Below, one piece after another: positions 51,562 through 59,493 of a stretch of 64,000 nucleotides of DNA. The first letter of the stretch is position 1, and every line of letters begins with the position of its first letter. Position numbers and translations under genes: made by a program. The notes under the pieces were generated by a model. That model was given only the letters and a program-made list of their open reading frames with translations. It searched no databases and was not told the origin of the DNA. Source of the DNA: Mucilaginibacter yixingensis (lineage in GTDB: Bacteria; Bacteroidota; Bacteroidia; Sphingobacteriales; Sphingobacteriaceae); assembly GCF_041080815.1 (NCBI RefSeq), contig NZ_CP160205.1, positions 2,914,001 through 2,978,000 on the forward strand, in the 5' to 3' direction.

Positions 51562-52020
51562 TTACAGCAAAATGTCCAACACTCTTTGTTTTGCTTGCTC
51601 ATCAATTCCAATGAATGATTTGGTGATCACACACTTATTCTTGATATAAGCAGGAAGTTTATTTAACGACGCATCATCATCAATAATTACGTAATTCTGT
51701 ACCGCGCCGAATTTCTCCACCCATTGAAGCACTTCTGTATATCGGTCATCCATATCGGCTACAGATTTCACATCATTTACCTTGGAAATAGACGCAGGGA
51801 ATAATGATCTTCTACGAAAAATCTCCATCCACTCATCCAATGAAAAATTAATACGATGAGTTGTAGTGAGAACGATTGCGGCGTTAGTTACAGATAATAT
51901 TTCAGAAAGACATTTAGCCGCCTTAGGATTAAACTGAATAAAACCATCGTCAGCTATCTCAACCTTTTTCCATGGCGGTTCTGTAATTAAAACGCCGTCC
52001 ATATCCAGAAGGATCGTCAT
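51562..52020 (-). CDS. HAD-superfamily hydrolase (HAD_SAK-like)
   Basis: 152 aa. Motif I is LLDMDGVL (residues 4-11), with a Thr-rich motif II (VLTTTH) and an acidic motif IV (VIIDDDASL). It matches the small HAD domains found in Swiss-army-knife RNA repair proteins, here as a stand-alone enzyme. A phosphatase activity is likely; the substrate is unknown. It lies between argH and ywbE with 6-nt gaps. Confidence 0.8.
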   Translation of the reverse strand: MTILLDMDGVLITEPPWKKVEIADDGFIQFNPKAAKCLSEILSVTNAAIVLTTTHRINFSLDEWMEIFRRRSLFPASISKVNDVKSVADMDDRYTEVLQWVEKFGAVQNYVIIDDDASLNKLPAYIKNKCVITKSFIGIDEQAKQRVLDILL

Positions 52021-52026
52021 ATTGAC

Positions 52027-53361
52027 TTACTTCACCAGTTCCTTTACCGCGGTTGCCACCTCGTCAAACTTAAACTGACTTAGCAAACCGTTCATTGCAG
52101 CACTGATCTCTGCGTTATGCAGGTTACCGATGCTGCCCTCATGGGTGTGGTTAACTTTCTTCTCGGGGTTAAAGTTGCCTTGCTCAATAGCAATACCCAC
52201 TTGTTTATAAGCATCGCGGAACGGCACGCCTTCCAGTGCCAGGCGATTCACTTCTTCCACGCTGAACAGGTAAGCGTATTTAGGATCGTTCAGGATATCG
52301 TTTTTCACCTCGATGTGCTCCAGCATAAACTTGGCCATGTGCAGGCAGTTATTCAGCTCAGCAAAAGCCGGGAACAACAGTTCTTTCAACAGCTGCATTT
52401 CGCGGTGATAGCCTGATGGCAGGTTAGTGGTCATCATAGCCACGTCGTTCGGTAACGCTTGCAGGCGGTTACATTTCCCGCGCATTATCTCCCAAACATC
52501 CGGGTTCTTTTTATGCGGCATAATGCTGCTGCCTGTGGTAAGGTTTTCCGGGTAACTTACAAAAGCAAAATTCTGGCTCAGGTACAAACACTGATCCATA
52601 GCCATACGGGCCAGCGTAGCCGCAACAGACGACAGCGCCTGCGCAATAATACGCTCGGTTTTACCCCTGCCCATCTGTGCGTAAACCACGTTATGGTTCA
52701 AAGCGGCGAAGCCCAGCAGTTGGGTAGTCATGGTACGGTTCAACGGGAATGATGAACCATATCCCGCTGCAGAACCCAATGGGTTTTTATTGGTGATTTT
52801 ATAAGCTGCCAATATCAGCTCCATATCATCGGCCAAACTTTCGGCATAAGCGCCAAACCACAAGCCAAATGATGATGGCATGGCTATCTGCAAGTGCGTA
52901 TAGCCCGGCAACAGTACATCTTTATGTTTATTGCTCAACTCAATCAGCAAACGAAACAGCTCATCTATTTGCTGAACAGTCTCCTGCAGTTGGTGGCGAA
53001 AGAATAGTTTCAGATCCACCAAAACCTGGTCGTTACGAGAGCGGCCGCTGTGGATCTTTTTACCGGCATCGCCAATGCGGCGGGTGAGCAGCAGCTCAAT
53101 TTGCGAGTGCACATCTTCTACCCCATCCTCAATCACGAAGCCATTTTGCTCAATATCTTTATAGATCGATTTCAGTTCCTGCTGTACCAGTTGCAGATCA
53201 TCGGCACTCATCAGGCCAATACTCTCCAGCATACGTGTATGCGCCAGCGATCCCAGCACATCAAAAGCGGCCATCTGTTCATCAAACTCGCGGTCGCGGC
53301 CAACGGTAAAATTCTCTACCAGCGCATCAACGCCGGCTGTCTTCTGCCATATTTTGCTCAT
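52027..53361 (-). CDS. argH: Argininosuccinate lyase
   Basis: 444 aa. The fumarase/aspartase signature GSSIMPHKKNP is intact, and KIHSGRSRNDQVLVDLKLF and LLPGYTHLQIAMPSSFGLW carry the other conserved active-site segments. It splits argininosuccinate into arginine and fumarate. The remaining arginine genes are not in this window. The HAD and ywbE genes follow with 6-nt gaps, so all three probably form an operon. A run of AGTGAAT repeats lies in the leader. Confidence 0.95.
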   Translation of the reverse strand: MSKIWQKTAGVDALVENFTVGRDREFDEQMAAFDVLGSLAHTRMLESIGLMSADDLQLVQQELKSIYKDIEQNGFVIEDGVEDVHSQIELLLTRRIGDAGKKIHSGRSRNDQVLVDLKLFFRHQLQETVQQIDELFRLLIELSNKHKDVLLPGYTHLQIAMPSSFGLWFGAYAESLADDMELILAAYKITNKNPLGSAAGYGSSFPLNRTMTTQLLGFAALNHNVVYAQMGRGKTERIIAQALSSVAATLARMAMDQCLYLSQNFAFVSYPENLTTGSSIMPHKKNPDVWEIMRGKCNRLQALPNDVAMMTTNLPSGYHREMQLLKELLFPAFAELNNCLHMAKFMLEHIEVKNDILNDPKYAYLFSVEEVNRLALEGVPFRDAYKQVGIAIEQGNFNPEKKVNHTHEGSIGNLHNAEISAAMNGLLSQFKFDEVATAVKELVK

Positions 53362-53372
53362 GGTGCGAAAAT

Positions 53373-53400
53373 AGTGAATAGTGAGTAGTGAATGGTGAAT
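53373..53400. repeat. Heptamer tandem repeat in the argH leader
   Basis: Four consecutive 7-base units of AGTGAAT type (AGTGAAT, AGTGAGT, AGTGAAT, GGTGAAT), 12 bases upstream of the argH start. Confidence 0.7.
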
Positions 53401-53433
53401 AGTTTTTATTTATCAGCAATATATAGAGCCGGA

Positions 53434-54348
53434 TTAAAATAATGTTTGCTCCTTAGTGATAAACTTAGGGCGCATCAGATGCGTATCAAGGGCTTTATTC
53501 AGCTCATCAGCAACATAATCGGCTAACTCAGGCGAGTAACGTTCATCATGCTGGTGCATAAAAAACCATACCGATTGCAGGCCCATATCGGCCCAGGTTT
53601 TAATGCGGCTCACCCACTCGTCAACACGTTTATAATCAGTCTGATCCAGACTGTTACCCACAAAACGAATAAAAGCGTGCGGCGTAGGCAACTCCATATG
53701 CACACAATCGCGCCGGCCGGCAGCGTCGGTAATTACAGCGCCCATGTTTAGTTCGCGCAGCATTCCAAACAGTTGTTGTTTTACCTCGGCATTGGCAAAC
53801 CATTCTTTATGGCGCACCTCTACAAACACAGGGACATCTTTAGGCAGATGTTCCAGATAGGCTTTCAATTCCGGGAAGCTTTTCGGCGTAAAATTATCGC
53901 TCAGCTGCAAAAACAGCGGGCCGAGTTTATCGCCGAAGGCCATCACTCCCTCATAAAACTGCGTGGTAATATCTTCGGCATTCTTCAGCCTGCGGATGTG
54001 ACTAATGCTTTGCGAAAACTTGGGACAAAATTTAAAACCGGGCGTTACATCAGCCTTCTCTTTCCACTTAGCAATAGTAGCCGGGCCGTAAACCTGGTAA
54101 AAGGTGGCGTTCAGTTCAATGCAATCGAAGTGCTTAACATACTCGTCCAAAAAGTTGGCATCTTTAGTTTTAGGCGGATAGATTTTGCCTACCCACTCCT
54201 TACGCCCCCATTTGGCGCAACCTACATGCACCTGTACCGGTCCGCCGGCTTTAGCGGCATTAAGCATTTTTATGTTTTCTTCCGAATCAGGCGGAAGCGA
54301 GAAATCTATTTGAGCCAGCAATTGTGGTTCTACACGTCCAAATTCCAT
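53434..54348 (-). CDS. DUF72 family protein
   Basis: 304 aa. The family pattern is seen at VHVGCAKWGRKEWVGKIYP, FDCIELNATFYQVYGP, FKFCPKFSQSISHIRRL, LGPLFLQLSDNFTP, and VFVEVRHKEWF. The fold is a TIM barrel of unknown activity. It is cytoplasmic, with no signal peptide. A complex repeat region lies directly upstream of its start. Confidence 0.88.
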   Translation of the reverse strand: MEFGRVEPQLLAQIDFSLPPDSEENIKMLNAAKAGGPVQVHVGCAKWGRKEWVGKIYPPKTKDANFLDEYVKHFDCIELNATFYQVYGPATIAKWKEKADVTPGFKFCPKFSQSISHIRRLKNAEDITTQFYEGVMAFGDKLGPLFLQLSDNFTPKSFPELKAYLEHLPKDVPVFVEVRHKEWFANAEVKQQLFGMLRELNMGAVITDAAGRRDCVHMELPTPHAFIRFVGNSLDQTDYKRVDEWVSRIKTWADMGLQSVWFFMHQHDERYSPELADYVADELNKALDTHLMRPKFITKEQTLF

Positions 54349-54390
54349 GGTTTGTTGGTTTTGCAGTGTGAAAGTAAGGAAAAAAAGTTT

Positions 54391-54428
54391 GAACCGGGAT
54401 TTAACGGATTTATTGGATTGAGGATGAT
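54391..54428 (+). repeat. Dispersed intergenic repeat family 1, left arm (locus C)
   Basis: GAACCGGGATTTAACGGATT and TATTGGATTGAGGATGAT; the inverted partner is at 54530-54559 (on the minus strand GTTTAACCGATTTATTGGAT, GACAGGATG). Confidence 0.75.
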
Positions 54429-54437
54429 TATCAATAG

Positions 54438-54523
54438 GTCGTCCTGAACTTGTTTCAGGATCCCACAGGACAGGTAAAGTTAATGCTCAGCGTATGGGGT
54501 GCTGAAACAAGTTCAGCATGACG
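54438..54523. repeat. Dispersed repeat family 2, two inverted units nested in locus C
   Basis: Left unit GTCCTGAACTTGTTTCAGGA (54441-54460) and right unit TGCTGAAACAAGTTCAGCATG (54500-54520) are inverted to each other, and each one folds on itself. They lie between the arms of family 1. Confidence 0.75.
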
Positions 54524-54529
54524 TCCGGG

Positions 54530-54559
54530 CATCCTGTCAATCCAATAAATCGGTTAAAC
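54530..54559 (-). repeat. Dispersed intergenic repeat family 1, right arm (locus C)
   Basis: Inverted partner of 54391-54428; GTTTAACCGATTTATTGGAT on the minus strand. A further fragment, AATCCTGGTTCAC, is at 54603-54615. Confidence 0.72.
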
Positions 54560-54614
54560 GGCGAAGCCTTCTTGAGTACCCAATAAAAAACAATTCACAA
54601 AAAATCCTGGTTCA

Positions 54615-54644
54615 CAAAAAAGCCGTCACTTTTCAGGACTGCTT
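54615..54644 (-). terminator. Probable terminator of the L,D-transpeptidase gene
   Basis: On the minus strand AAGCAGTC pairs with GACGGCTT (one mismatch) and is followed by a T-run. It lies 23 bases after the stop codon. Confidence 0.6.
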
Positions 54645-54666
54645 TTCAAGTTATTAGTTTTTTGTT

Positions 54667-55494
54667 TCAGTTACCTAACATGTCTTTTACCAGGTTGTAA
54701 GAACTATCGCCGAAGGCAAACTTGGCGGCCTGGTCTTCATCAAGATATTTAGACTTATAGTCTGATTCGTTTGCGTTGATAAACAGCAGATTTTTGTTTT
54801 TGATATCTTCTATCACCTGGCCAATAACCTCTGTTGATACCGCCGGGCAGCCAAAACTGCGACCTAAACGGCCCATCTGATCGATGGTATTCTGGTTTAC
54901 GTATTCAGCACCGTGCACCACAATATCGCGGCTGCGGGCCTGATCGTTAAAACCGGCATCCATCCCATCTAAACGTAATGAACGACCATGCTTACCGTCA
55001 TAAACCTCATTGGTAATATAAAAACCAATGCTGCTTTGGTGCGACTCAGGGTTGTTAGAGAAAGCGTTTGCCACGTTATCGCCGCTGCCTTGTCCGTGCG
55101 CTACCCAGGTATTTAACAATAATTTCTTTTTTGCCAGATCAACAATCCACATACGTTTGGTGGTGCTGGGCTTGCTAAAATCAACAATGGTTACAACGGT
55201 GCTTTCGGCCGGCAGCAGATTAGCAATTTTGAGGTTATAATAACCGGTAATAGCTTTTTCAAACACCGTAGTGTCTAAACCACTGCTGGCCAAATTGGCA
55301 TTTGAATAAATGTCTTCGATGTAATTGTTAAACAATGATCTTGCCGATGACTCTTCTGTTTCTGTAGATTTTGCAATAGCTGTAGTACTTTTAATAGCTG
55401 TACTGTCGCTCTTTACACTTGCAAAACTCAGGCTCATTACACAAACCGTTAGCGTAAAAAGGGCGCAGAAAGACCCCAAAAAATGTTTTCTCAT
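54667..55494 (-). CDS. Murein L,D-transpeptidase-family protein
   Basis: 275 aa with a signal peptide (ending SFASVKSD region). It matches the YkuD_2-type catalytic domain. Key residues are in IVVHGAEYV (His194) and RSFGCPAVS (Cys216), and the GQGSGDNVANAFSN and GFYITNEVY strands precede them. The enzyme probably forms or modifies 3-3 peptidoglycan crosslinks or attaches proteins in the periplasm. Two identical palindromic sites flank its promoter, so it is likely under specific control. Its ATG overlaps the edge of one of these sites. Confidence 0.87.
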   Translation of the reverse strand: MRKHFLGSFCALFTLTVCVMSLSFASVKSDSTAIKSTTAIAKSTETEESSARSLFNNYIEDIYSNANLASSGLDTTVFEKAITGYYNLKIANLLPAESTVVTIVDFSKPSTTKRMWIVDLAKKKLLLNTWVAHGQGSGDNVANAFSNNPESHQSSIGFYITNEVYDGKHGRSLRLDGMDAGFNDQARSRDIVVHGAEYVNQNTIDQMGRLGRSFGCPAVSTEVIGQVIEDIKNKNLLFINANESDYKSKYLDEDQAAKFAFGDSSYNLVKDMLGN

Positions 55495-55508
55495 ACTTTC
55501 GTTAAAGT
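55493..55508. promoter_or_regulatory. Operator-like site 1, overlapping the L,D-transpeptidase start
   Basis: ATACTTTCGTTAAAGT contains the dyad ACTTT-CGTT-AAAGT. It is the exact reverse complement of the site at 55615-55630 and overlaps the first bases of the ATG. Confidence 0.6.
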
Positions 55509-55563
55509 AAACTTGGTTATTAAAAACTTAGCAAGAAGGTTTATAACAGAAATAATTGATACA

Positions 55564-55595
55564 CAAATGTAACAATTAAAAATATTACAAACAAA
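55564..55595 (-). promoter_or_regulatory. Probable promoter of the L,D-transpeptidase gene
   Basis: On the minus strand TTTG at 55595-55592 (-33) and TACATTTG at 55571-55564 (-7) with a 20-base spacer. The predicted leader is about 65 bases. The promoter lies between two operator-like sites. Confidence 0.65.
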
Positions 55596-55614
55596 TCATT
55601 GCAAAGCAAAATTC

Positions 55615-55630
55615 ACTTTAACGAAAGTAT
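55615..55630. promoter_or_regulatory. Operator-like site 2, upstream of the L,D-transpeptidase promoter
   Basis: ACTTTAACGAAAGTAT, exact inverted copy of site 1, 20 bases upstream of the -33 element. Confidence 0.6.
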
Positions 55631-55646
55631 TTAAACCAATAGAAGA

Positions 55647-56231
55647 TTATTGATTAATCCACTTAACCTTATCTTCAATCGGGGTGATTCTTCTACCCTC
55701 TGGCAGTTCATCAGCATAGCCTAAATAAAGAATTCCCATAAACTGGTCATCTTCACCTAGTTCCAGATATTCTTTCATTTCAGGGCGCAATGCCATACCA
55801 CCAGTGCTCCAGAATGATGCAATGTTTAAGGCTGTAGCGCCTAACAACAGGTTCTGAATAGCGGCTGATGCAGCGGCAACTTCTTCTACAGGCGGGATTT
55901 TTGGTTTATCGCCACGCTTCATGATAGCCAGCACTACGTGCGATGCATTGTTACCCAGGCCACCCAGGTTATTGAAAGTGGCAGGGTTAAAAGTATCAGG
56001 CGTGCTGCTGCGTTGGTAAAGTTCAGCGTGCTCTTTACAGAAAACCGCTGGGTCTTCATAAACAATAAAGCGCCATGGCTCGGTTAAGCCGTGGGTTGGC
56101 GCCCAGTCGGCAAGCTCTAGCAGGGCAGCTACATGGCCATTAGGTATTTTCTGGCCATTCATCATGGCCGGTTTTATAGTACGACGGGTTTTAATAACGT
56201 TTGCTACTGTTGAGAATGTGTTGCTATCCAT
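55647..56231 (-). CDS. Nitroreductase-family protein
   Basis: 194 aa. The N-terminal KTRRTIKPAMMNGQKIP and the following APTHGLTEPWRFIVYED are the FMN/phosphate-binding motifs of the nitroreductase fold. IQNLLLGATALNIASFWSTGG and EYLELGEDDQFMGILYLGY complete it. It forms an FMN homodimer and reduces nitro compounds, quinones or other electron acceptors with NAD(P)H. The leader contains tandem short repeats. Confidence 0.9.
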   Translation of the reverse strand: MDSNTFSTVANVIKTRRTIKPAMMNGQKIPNGHVAALLELADWAPTHGLTEPWRFIVYEDPAVFCKEHAELYQRSSTPDTFNPATFNNLGGLGNNASHVVLAIMKRGDKPKIPPVEEVAAASAAIQNLLLGATALNIASFWSTGGMALRPEMKEYLELGEDDQFMGILYLGYADELPEGRRITPIEDKVKWINQ

Positions 56232-56244
56232 AAGTTGTTTTGGT

Positions 56245-56280
56245 AGTCCGAAAGTCAGAAAAGACCGAAAGTCGGAAAAG
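56245..56280. repeat. Short tandem repeat in the nitroreductase leader
   Basis: Repeated AGTCCGAAAGTC/AGACCGAAAGTC units, each with a GAAAGTC core, lie 14 bases upstream of the nitroreductase ATG. Confidence 0.65.
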
Positions 56281-56353
56281 TTTTATCGTGTTTTTATTTG
56301 GGCGCAAATTAGGCAATTTAGCCTAAGCCCGAAAATCGCTTTTACTAAAAATC

Positions 56354-56383
56354 AAAAAGGCGCCGCTAAAAAAAGCGCGCCTT
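56354..56383 (-). terminator. Terminator of the fused E1 gene
   Basis: On the minus strand AAGGCGCGCT pairs with AGCGGCGCCTT (one bulged base), followed by TTTTTGATTTTT. Confidence 0.7.
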
Positions 56384-56412
56384 CTGATATATTTCCAATA
56401 TCATCTGTAGTT

Positions 56413-58845
56413 TTAATATATAGCCGGATATTTACCCGGGTTAGCTTCATGCATCATAGCATAAACGGCTTCAACTACATCATCCTGCGATGGCTTGCTG
56501 AAGTAATCGCCATCTGAGCCATATGGCGGGCGATGCTCTTTGGCACACAGTGTATGCGGAGCGCTATCTAACAGGTAATAGCCTTTTTGACCTTCCAGAA
56601 TTTGCTGCAAGATATAAGCCGAGCCACCACCTGGGATATCCTCATCAATTACCAGCAGCTTGCTGGTTTTTTCTAATGATTTACGACAAGCCTGCTCTTT
56701 ATCAAAAGGATACAGCGTTTGCGGGTCAATTACCTCTACATTGATGCCCATGCCTTCCAGCTCTTTAGCGGCTTCCAGTACGATGCGCAAGGTTGAGCCA
56801 TAAGATACGATGGTCATGTCGGTACCCTCTTTCATTATCTCTGCCACGCCTAGCGGAACGGTAAAATCGCCAACGTTGGCCGGTAACTTTTCTTTAAGGC
56901 GATAACCGTTCAAACTTTCTACCACTACGGCAGGTTCATCGCCCCGTAGCAGGGTATTGTACATACCGGCGGCCTGGGTCATGTTACGTGGCACGCACAG
57001 GTGCAAACCGCGCATGGTATTTAATATCGTCCCCATTGGCGAGCCTGAATGCCAGATGCCCTCCAAACGGTGTCCGCGTGAGCGGATAATTACCGGCGCT
57101 TTTTGTCCGCCAAAGGTGCGGTAGCTCAGGCTTGCCAGATCATCACTTAAAACGGTTATAGCATAGATCAGGTAATCAATATATTGAATTTCGGCAATCG
57201 GGCGTAGACCACGCATAGCCAAGCCCATCCCCTGTCCTATAATAGTAGATTCGCGGATACCGGTATCGGTAATACGCAGATCGCCGTATTTGGCTTGCAA
57301 GCCGGCAAAACCCTGGTTTACGTCGCCAATAGCACCCACATCCTCGCCGAAGGCAACGATGCTTTTATCCCGCTCAAAGTTGGCGTCGAAACAAGCATTC
57401 AAGATCTCTCTGCCGTCAATCAAGCGGGCGTCGTCACTGTATTGCGCGGCAACAACCGGCACATGCAGTGGCGAGAACGGCGTGTTGGTAAACAACCTTG
57501 TATTATAACGCTCGTTATTCAGCTCTTTTTGCTGCCCCAGCCACGTCTGGATAGCCTGACGGGCGGCGCTGTTATCGCCAACGGTTAAACGCAACACTTT
57601 ACGTATAGCAGATACTACCTCGGCACGGCCGGGTTCTACGGCTTTCTTTATCTCGTCGCGCAGTTCGCGCAGTTCATAGCTTTTATCAGATTGCGTAGCC
57701 AGATCATCAATTAAACCTGCGGCATGCTCTAACTCACTAATAATTGGAGTATGATATTCGGCCCAGGCCTGGCGCTGTGCTTCGCGTACAACTTGCTTAG
57801 CCGCAGCTTCCAACTCGTCCAATTCTTCGTCTGACGAGATGGCCGCCTCAATCATCCACTTACGCATTTGCACCAAACAATCGTGCTCGGCTTCCCAGTC
57901 CAGGCGTTCTCTTGACTTATAACGTTCATGAGAACCCGAGGTTGAGTGCCCTTGGGGTTGAGTGATCTCGGTAACGTGAATCAGCACCGGCACATGCTCG
58001 GCACGGCACAGGCTGATGGCGCGCTCGTAGATTTCGCAAAGGGCCACATAATCCCAACCGCGTACTTTATAGATCTCGTAGCCGTTGGTACCTTCTTCGC
58101 GCTGAAAACCTTTCAGCACTTCAGAAATATCTTCTTTAGTAGTTTGCAGACTGGCTGGGACAGATATAGCATAAGCATCATCCCATATAGATATAGCCAT
58201 AGGCACCTGCAAAACGCCGCCGGCATTAAATGTTTCAAAAAATAAACCTTCGGATGTTGCACCGTTGCCAATTGAACCAAAGGCCACCTCGTTACCACTT
58301 ACCGAGAACTGTTTTAAATAAGCCAGCTCCGGATTTTGGCGATATAATTTAGAAGCATAAGCCAAACCCAGCAAGCGCGGCATGTGCCCACCGGTTGTAG
58401 AAATATCCGAAGAGCAGTTCATCGTCTCTGCCTGGTTCACCCAATTGCCGCTGGCATCTATAAAGCGCGTAGCATAGTGGCAATTCATCTGCCGGCCAGC
58501 CGATGCAGGATCTTTAGCTGGATCTGGATGCGCGTACAACTGAGCAAAAAACTCTTTGAGGTTGCTCATGCCGGTTGCAAACATAAAAGTCTGGTCGCGG
58601 TAATAACCCGCGCGCCAGTCGCCCTTACGAAAAGCTTTGGCCATAGCCAACTGGGCAACCTCTTTTCCGTCGCCAAAAATACCGAACTTGGCTTTACCCG
58701 TCAGTACCTCTCGGCGGCCCAGTATACTGGCCGCACGGCTCTCATAACCAATACGATAATCGTTTATAACGATTTTTCTGAACTCATCAAAGCTTAGTTC
58801 GCCTGCATCAAATATGTTAGTAGCATGCATTGTGGTTTCAGGCAT
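56413..58845 (-). CDS. 2-oxoacid dehydrogenase E1, fused alpha and beta subunits
   Basis: 810 aa. Residues about 1-400 are the alpha (TPP-binding) half and about 470-810 the beta half (FGEDVGAIGDVNQGFAGLQ, IDYLIYAITVLSDDLASL, SHGSP-like WHSGSPMG, VIDPQTLYPFD). A charged linker joins them. The TPP/Mg motif reads SIGNGATSEGLFFETFN where many E1 alpha chains have GDG. It decarboxylates a 2-oxo acid (branched-chain or pyruvate) and passes the acyl group to an E2. No E2 or E3 gene is adjacent. Confidence 0.87.
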   Translation of the reverse strand: MPETTMHATNIFDAGELSFDEFRKIVINDYRIGYESRAASILGRREVLTGKAKFGIFGDGKEVAQLAMAKAFRKGDWRAGYYRDQTFMFATGMSNLKEFFAQLYAHPDPAKDPASAGRQMNCHYATRFIDASGNWVNQAETMNCSSDISTTGGHMPRLLGLAYASKLYRQNPELAYLKQFSVSGNEVAFGSIGNGATSEGLFFETFNAGGVLQVPMAISIWDDAYAISVPASLQTTKEDISEVLKGFQREEGTNGYEIYKVRGWDYVALCEIYERAISLCRAEHVPVLIHVTEITQPQGHSTSGSHERYKSRERLDWEAEHDCLVQMRKWMIEAAISSDEELDELEAAAKQVVREAQRQAWAEYHTPIISELEHAAGLIDDLATQSDKSYELRELRDEIKKAVEPGRAEVVSAIRKVLRLTVGDNSAARQAIQTWLGQQKELNNERYNTRLFTNTPFSPLHVPVVAAQYSDDARLIDGREILNACFDANFERDKSIVAFGEDVGAIGDVNQGFAGLQAKYGDLRITDTGIRESTIIGQGMGLAMRGLRPIAEIQYIDYLIYAITVLSDDLASLSYRTFGGQKAPVIIRSRGHRLEGIWHSGSPMGTILNTMRGLHLCVPRNMTQAAGMYNTLLRGDEPAVVVESLNGYRLKEKLPANVGDFTVPLGVAEIMKEGTDMTIVSYGSTLRIVLEAAKELEGMGINVEVIDPQTLYPFDKEQACRKSLEKTSKLLVIDEDIPGGGSAYILQQILEGQKGYYLLDSAPHTLCAKEHRPPYGSDGDYFSKPSQDDVVEAVYAMMHEANPGKYPAIY

Positions 58846-58897
58846 ATAATATTTTGTTGACGCGGTAAAAATAGGAAATTCTATTCTGTAAACCGCA

Positions 58898-58919
58898 TAA
58901 ATAACAATTGTGTTATTTA
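58898..58919. promoter_or_regulatory. Palindrome between divergent E1 and DUF1573 genes
   Basis: TAAATAAC (58898-58905) pairs perfectly with GTTATTTA (58912-58919) around six bases. A dimeric regulator could act on both divergent promoters. Confidence 0.4.
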
Positions 58920-58945
58920 ACCGTTGTTTTAATTAGAGTATATTT

Positions 58946-58973
58946 TTTGATTTGAATTAATCATATATATTTG
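58946..58973 (+). promoter_or_regulatory. Probable promoter of the DUF1573 gene
   Basis: TTTG at 58946-58949 and TATATTTG at 58966-58973 (exact TAnnTTTG). The ATG is 19 bases after the -7 element. Confidence 0.6.
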
Positions 58974-58991
58974 TCAAACAACATACGAATT

Positions 58992-59396
58992 ATGAAAAAG
59001 TTGATCATATTATGTGCAGTAGTGTTTGGTTTTGCATTATCTGCCTCTGCACAAGATAACACCAAGCCTGAATTTAAATTTAACGAGGAGAAGCATGATT
59101 TTGGTAAAATACCTCAGGGTAAACCAGTTACCACTATCTTTAGCTACACCAACGTGGGCCAGGAGCCTCTAATTGTTACCCAGGTGCAGCCACAGTGCGG
59201 TTGTACGATTGCTGATTTCACCAAAACTCCGGTAAAAAAAGGCGAAACAGGTACTATTAAGATTACTTACAATGCGGCGGTTGTGGCACCATTTAATAAG
59301 GCCATTACCATCACCTCCAATGCGGCCACTCCAACAAAAGTGATTAGCATAGTAGGTGAAGTTACCCCCGCCCCGTCATCAACAGGAACTAAATAA
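58992..59396 (+). CDS. DUF1573 exported protein
   Basis: 134 aa from ATG at 58992; a longer frame upstream adds seven unlikely residues before the signal peptide (MKKLIILCAVVFGFALSASAQ). The DUF1573 domain is FNEEKHDFGKIPQGKPVTTIF, followed by NVGQEPLIVTQVQPQCGCTIAD, an immunoglobulin-like fold with a CxC pair. It is periplasmic. The partner is unknown. A strong terminator follows. Confidence 0.85.
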   Translation: MKKLIILCAVVFGFALSASAQDNTKPEFKFNEEKHDFGKIPQGKPVTTIFSYTNVGQEPLIVTQVQPQCGCTIADFTKTPVKKGETGTIKITYNAAVVAPFNKAITITSNAATPTKVISIVGEVTPAPSSTGTK

Positions 59397-59420
59397 AGAA
59401 ATTTAAAAACTACAACTGAA

Positions 59421-59456
59421 GGCGCCGGCGGAAAATTTCCTCCGGCGCTTTTGTTA
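59421..59456 (+). terminator. Terminator of the DUF1573 gene
   Basis: GCGCCGG-c-GGAAA pairs with TTTCC-t-CCGGCGC and runs into TTTTGTTATTTT. Confidence 0.8.
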
Positions 59457-59482
59457 TTTTACAGCATATTTGCGATTTTATT

Positions 59483-59490
59483 TACCTTTG
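59483..59490 (+). promoter_or_regulatory. -7 promoter element touching the aminotransferase start
   Basis: TACCTTTG matches TAnnTTTG and ends only three bases before the ATG at 59494. With the usual spacing, transcription would start at or next to the A of the ATG. No clear -33 element was found. Confidence 0.55.
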
Positions 59491-59493
59491 CAC

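Noticed and set aside
53773..54447. 224-codon plus-strand frame opposite the DUF72 gene
   Set aside because: DUF72 motifs on the minus strand are unambiguous; this frame runs into the repeat region and has no start signal.
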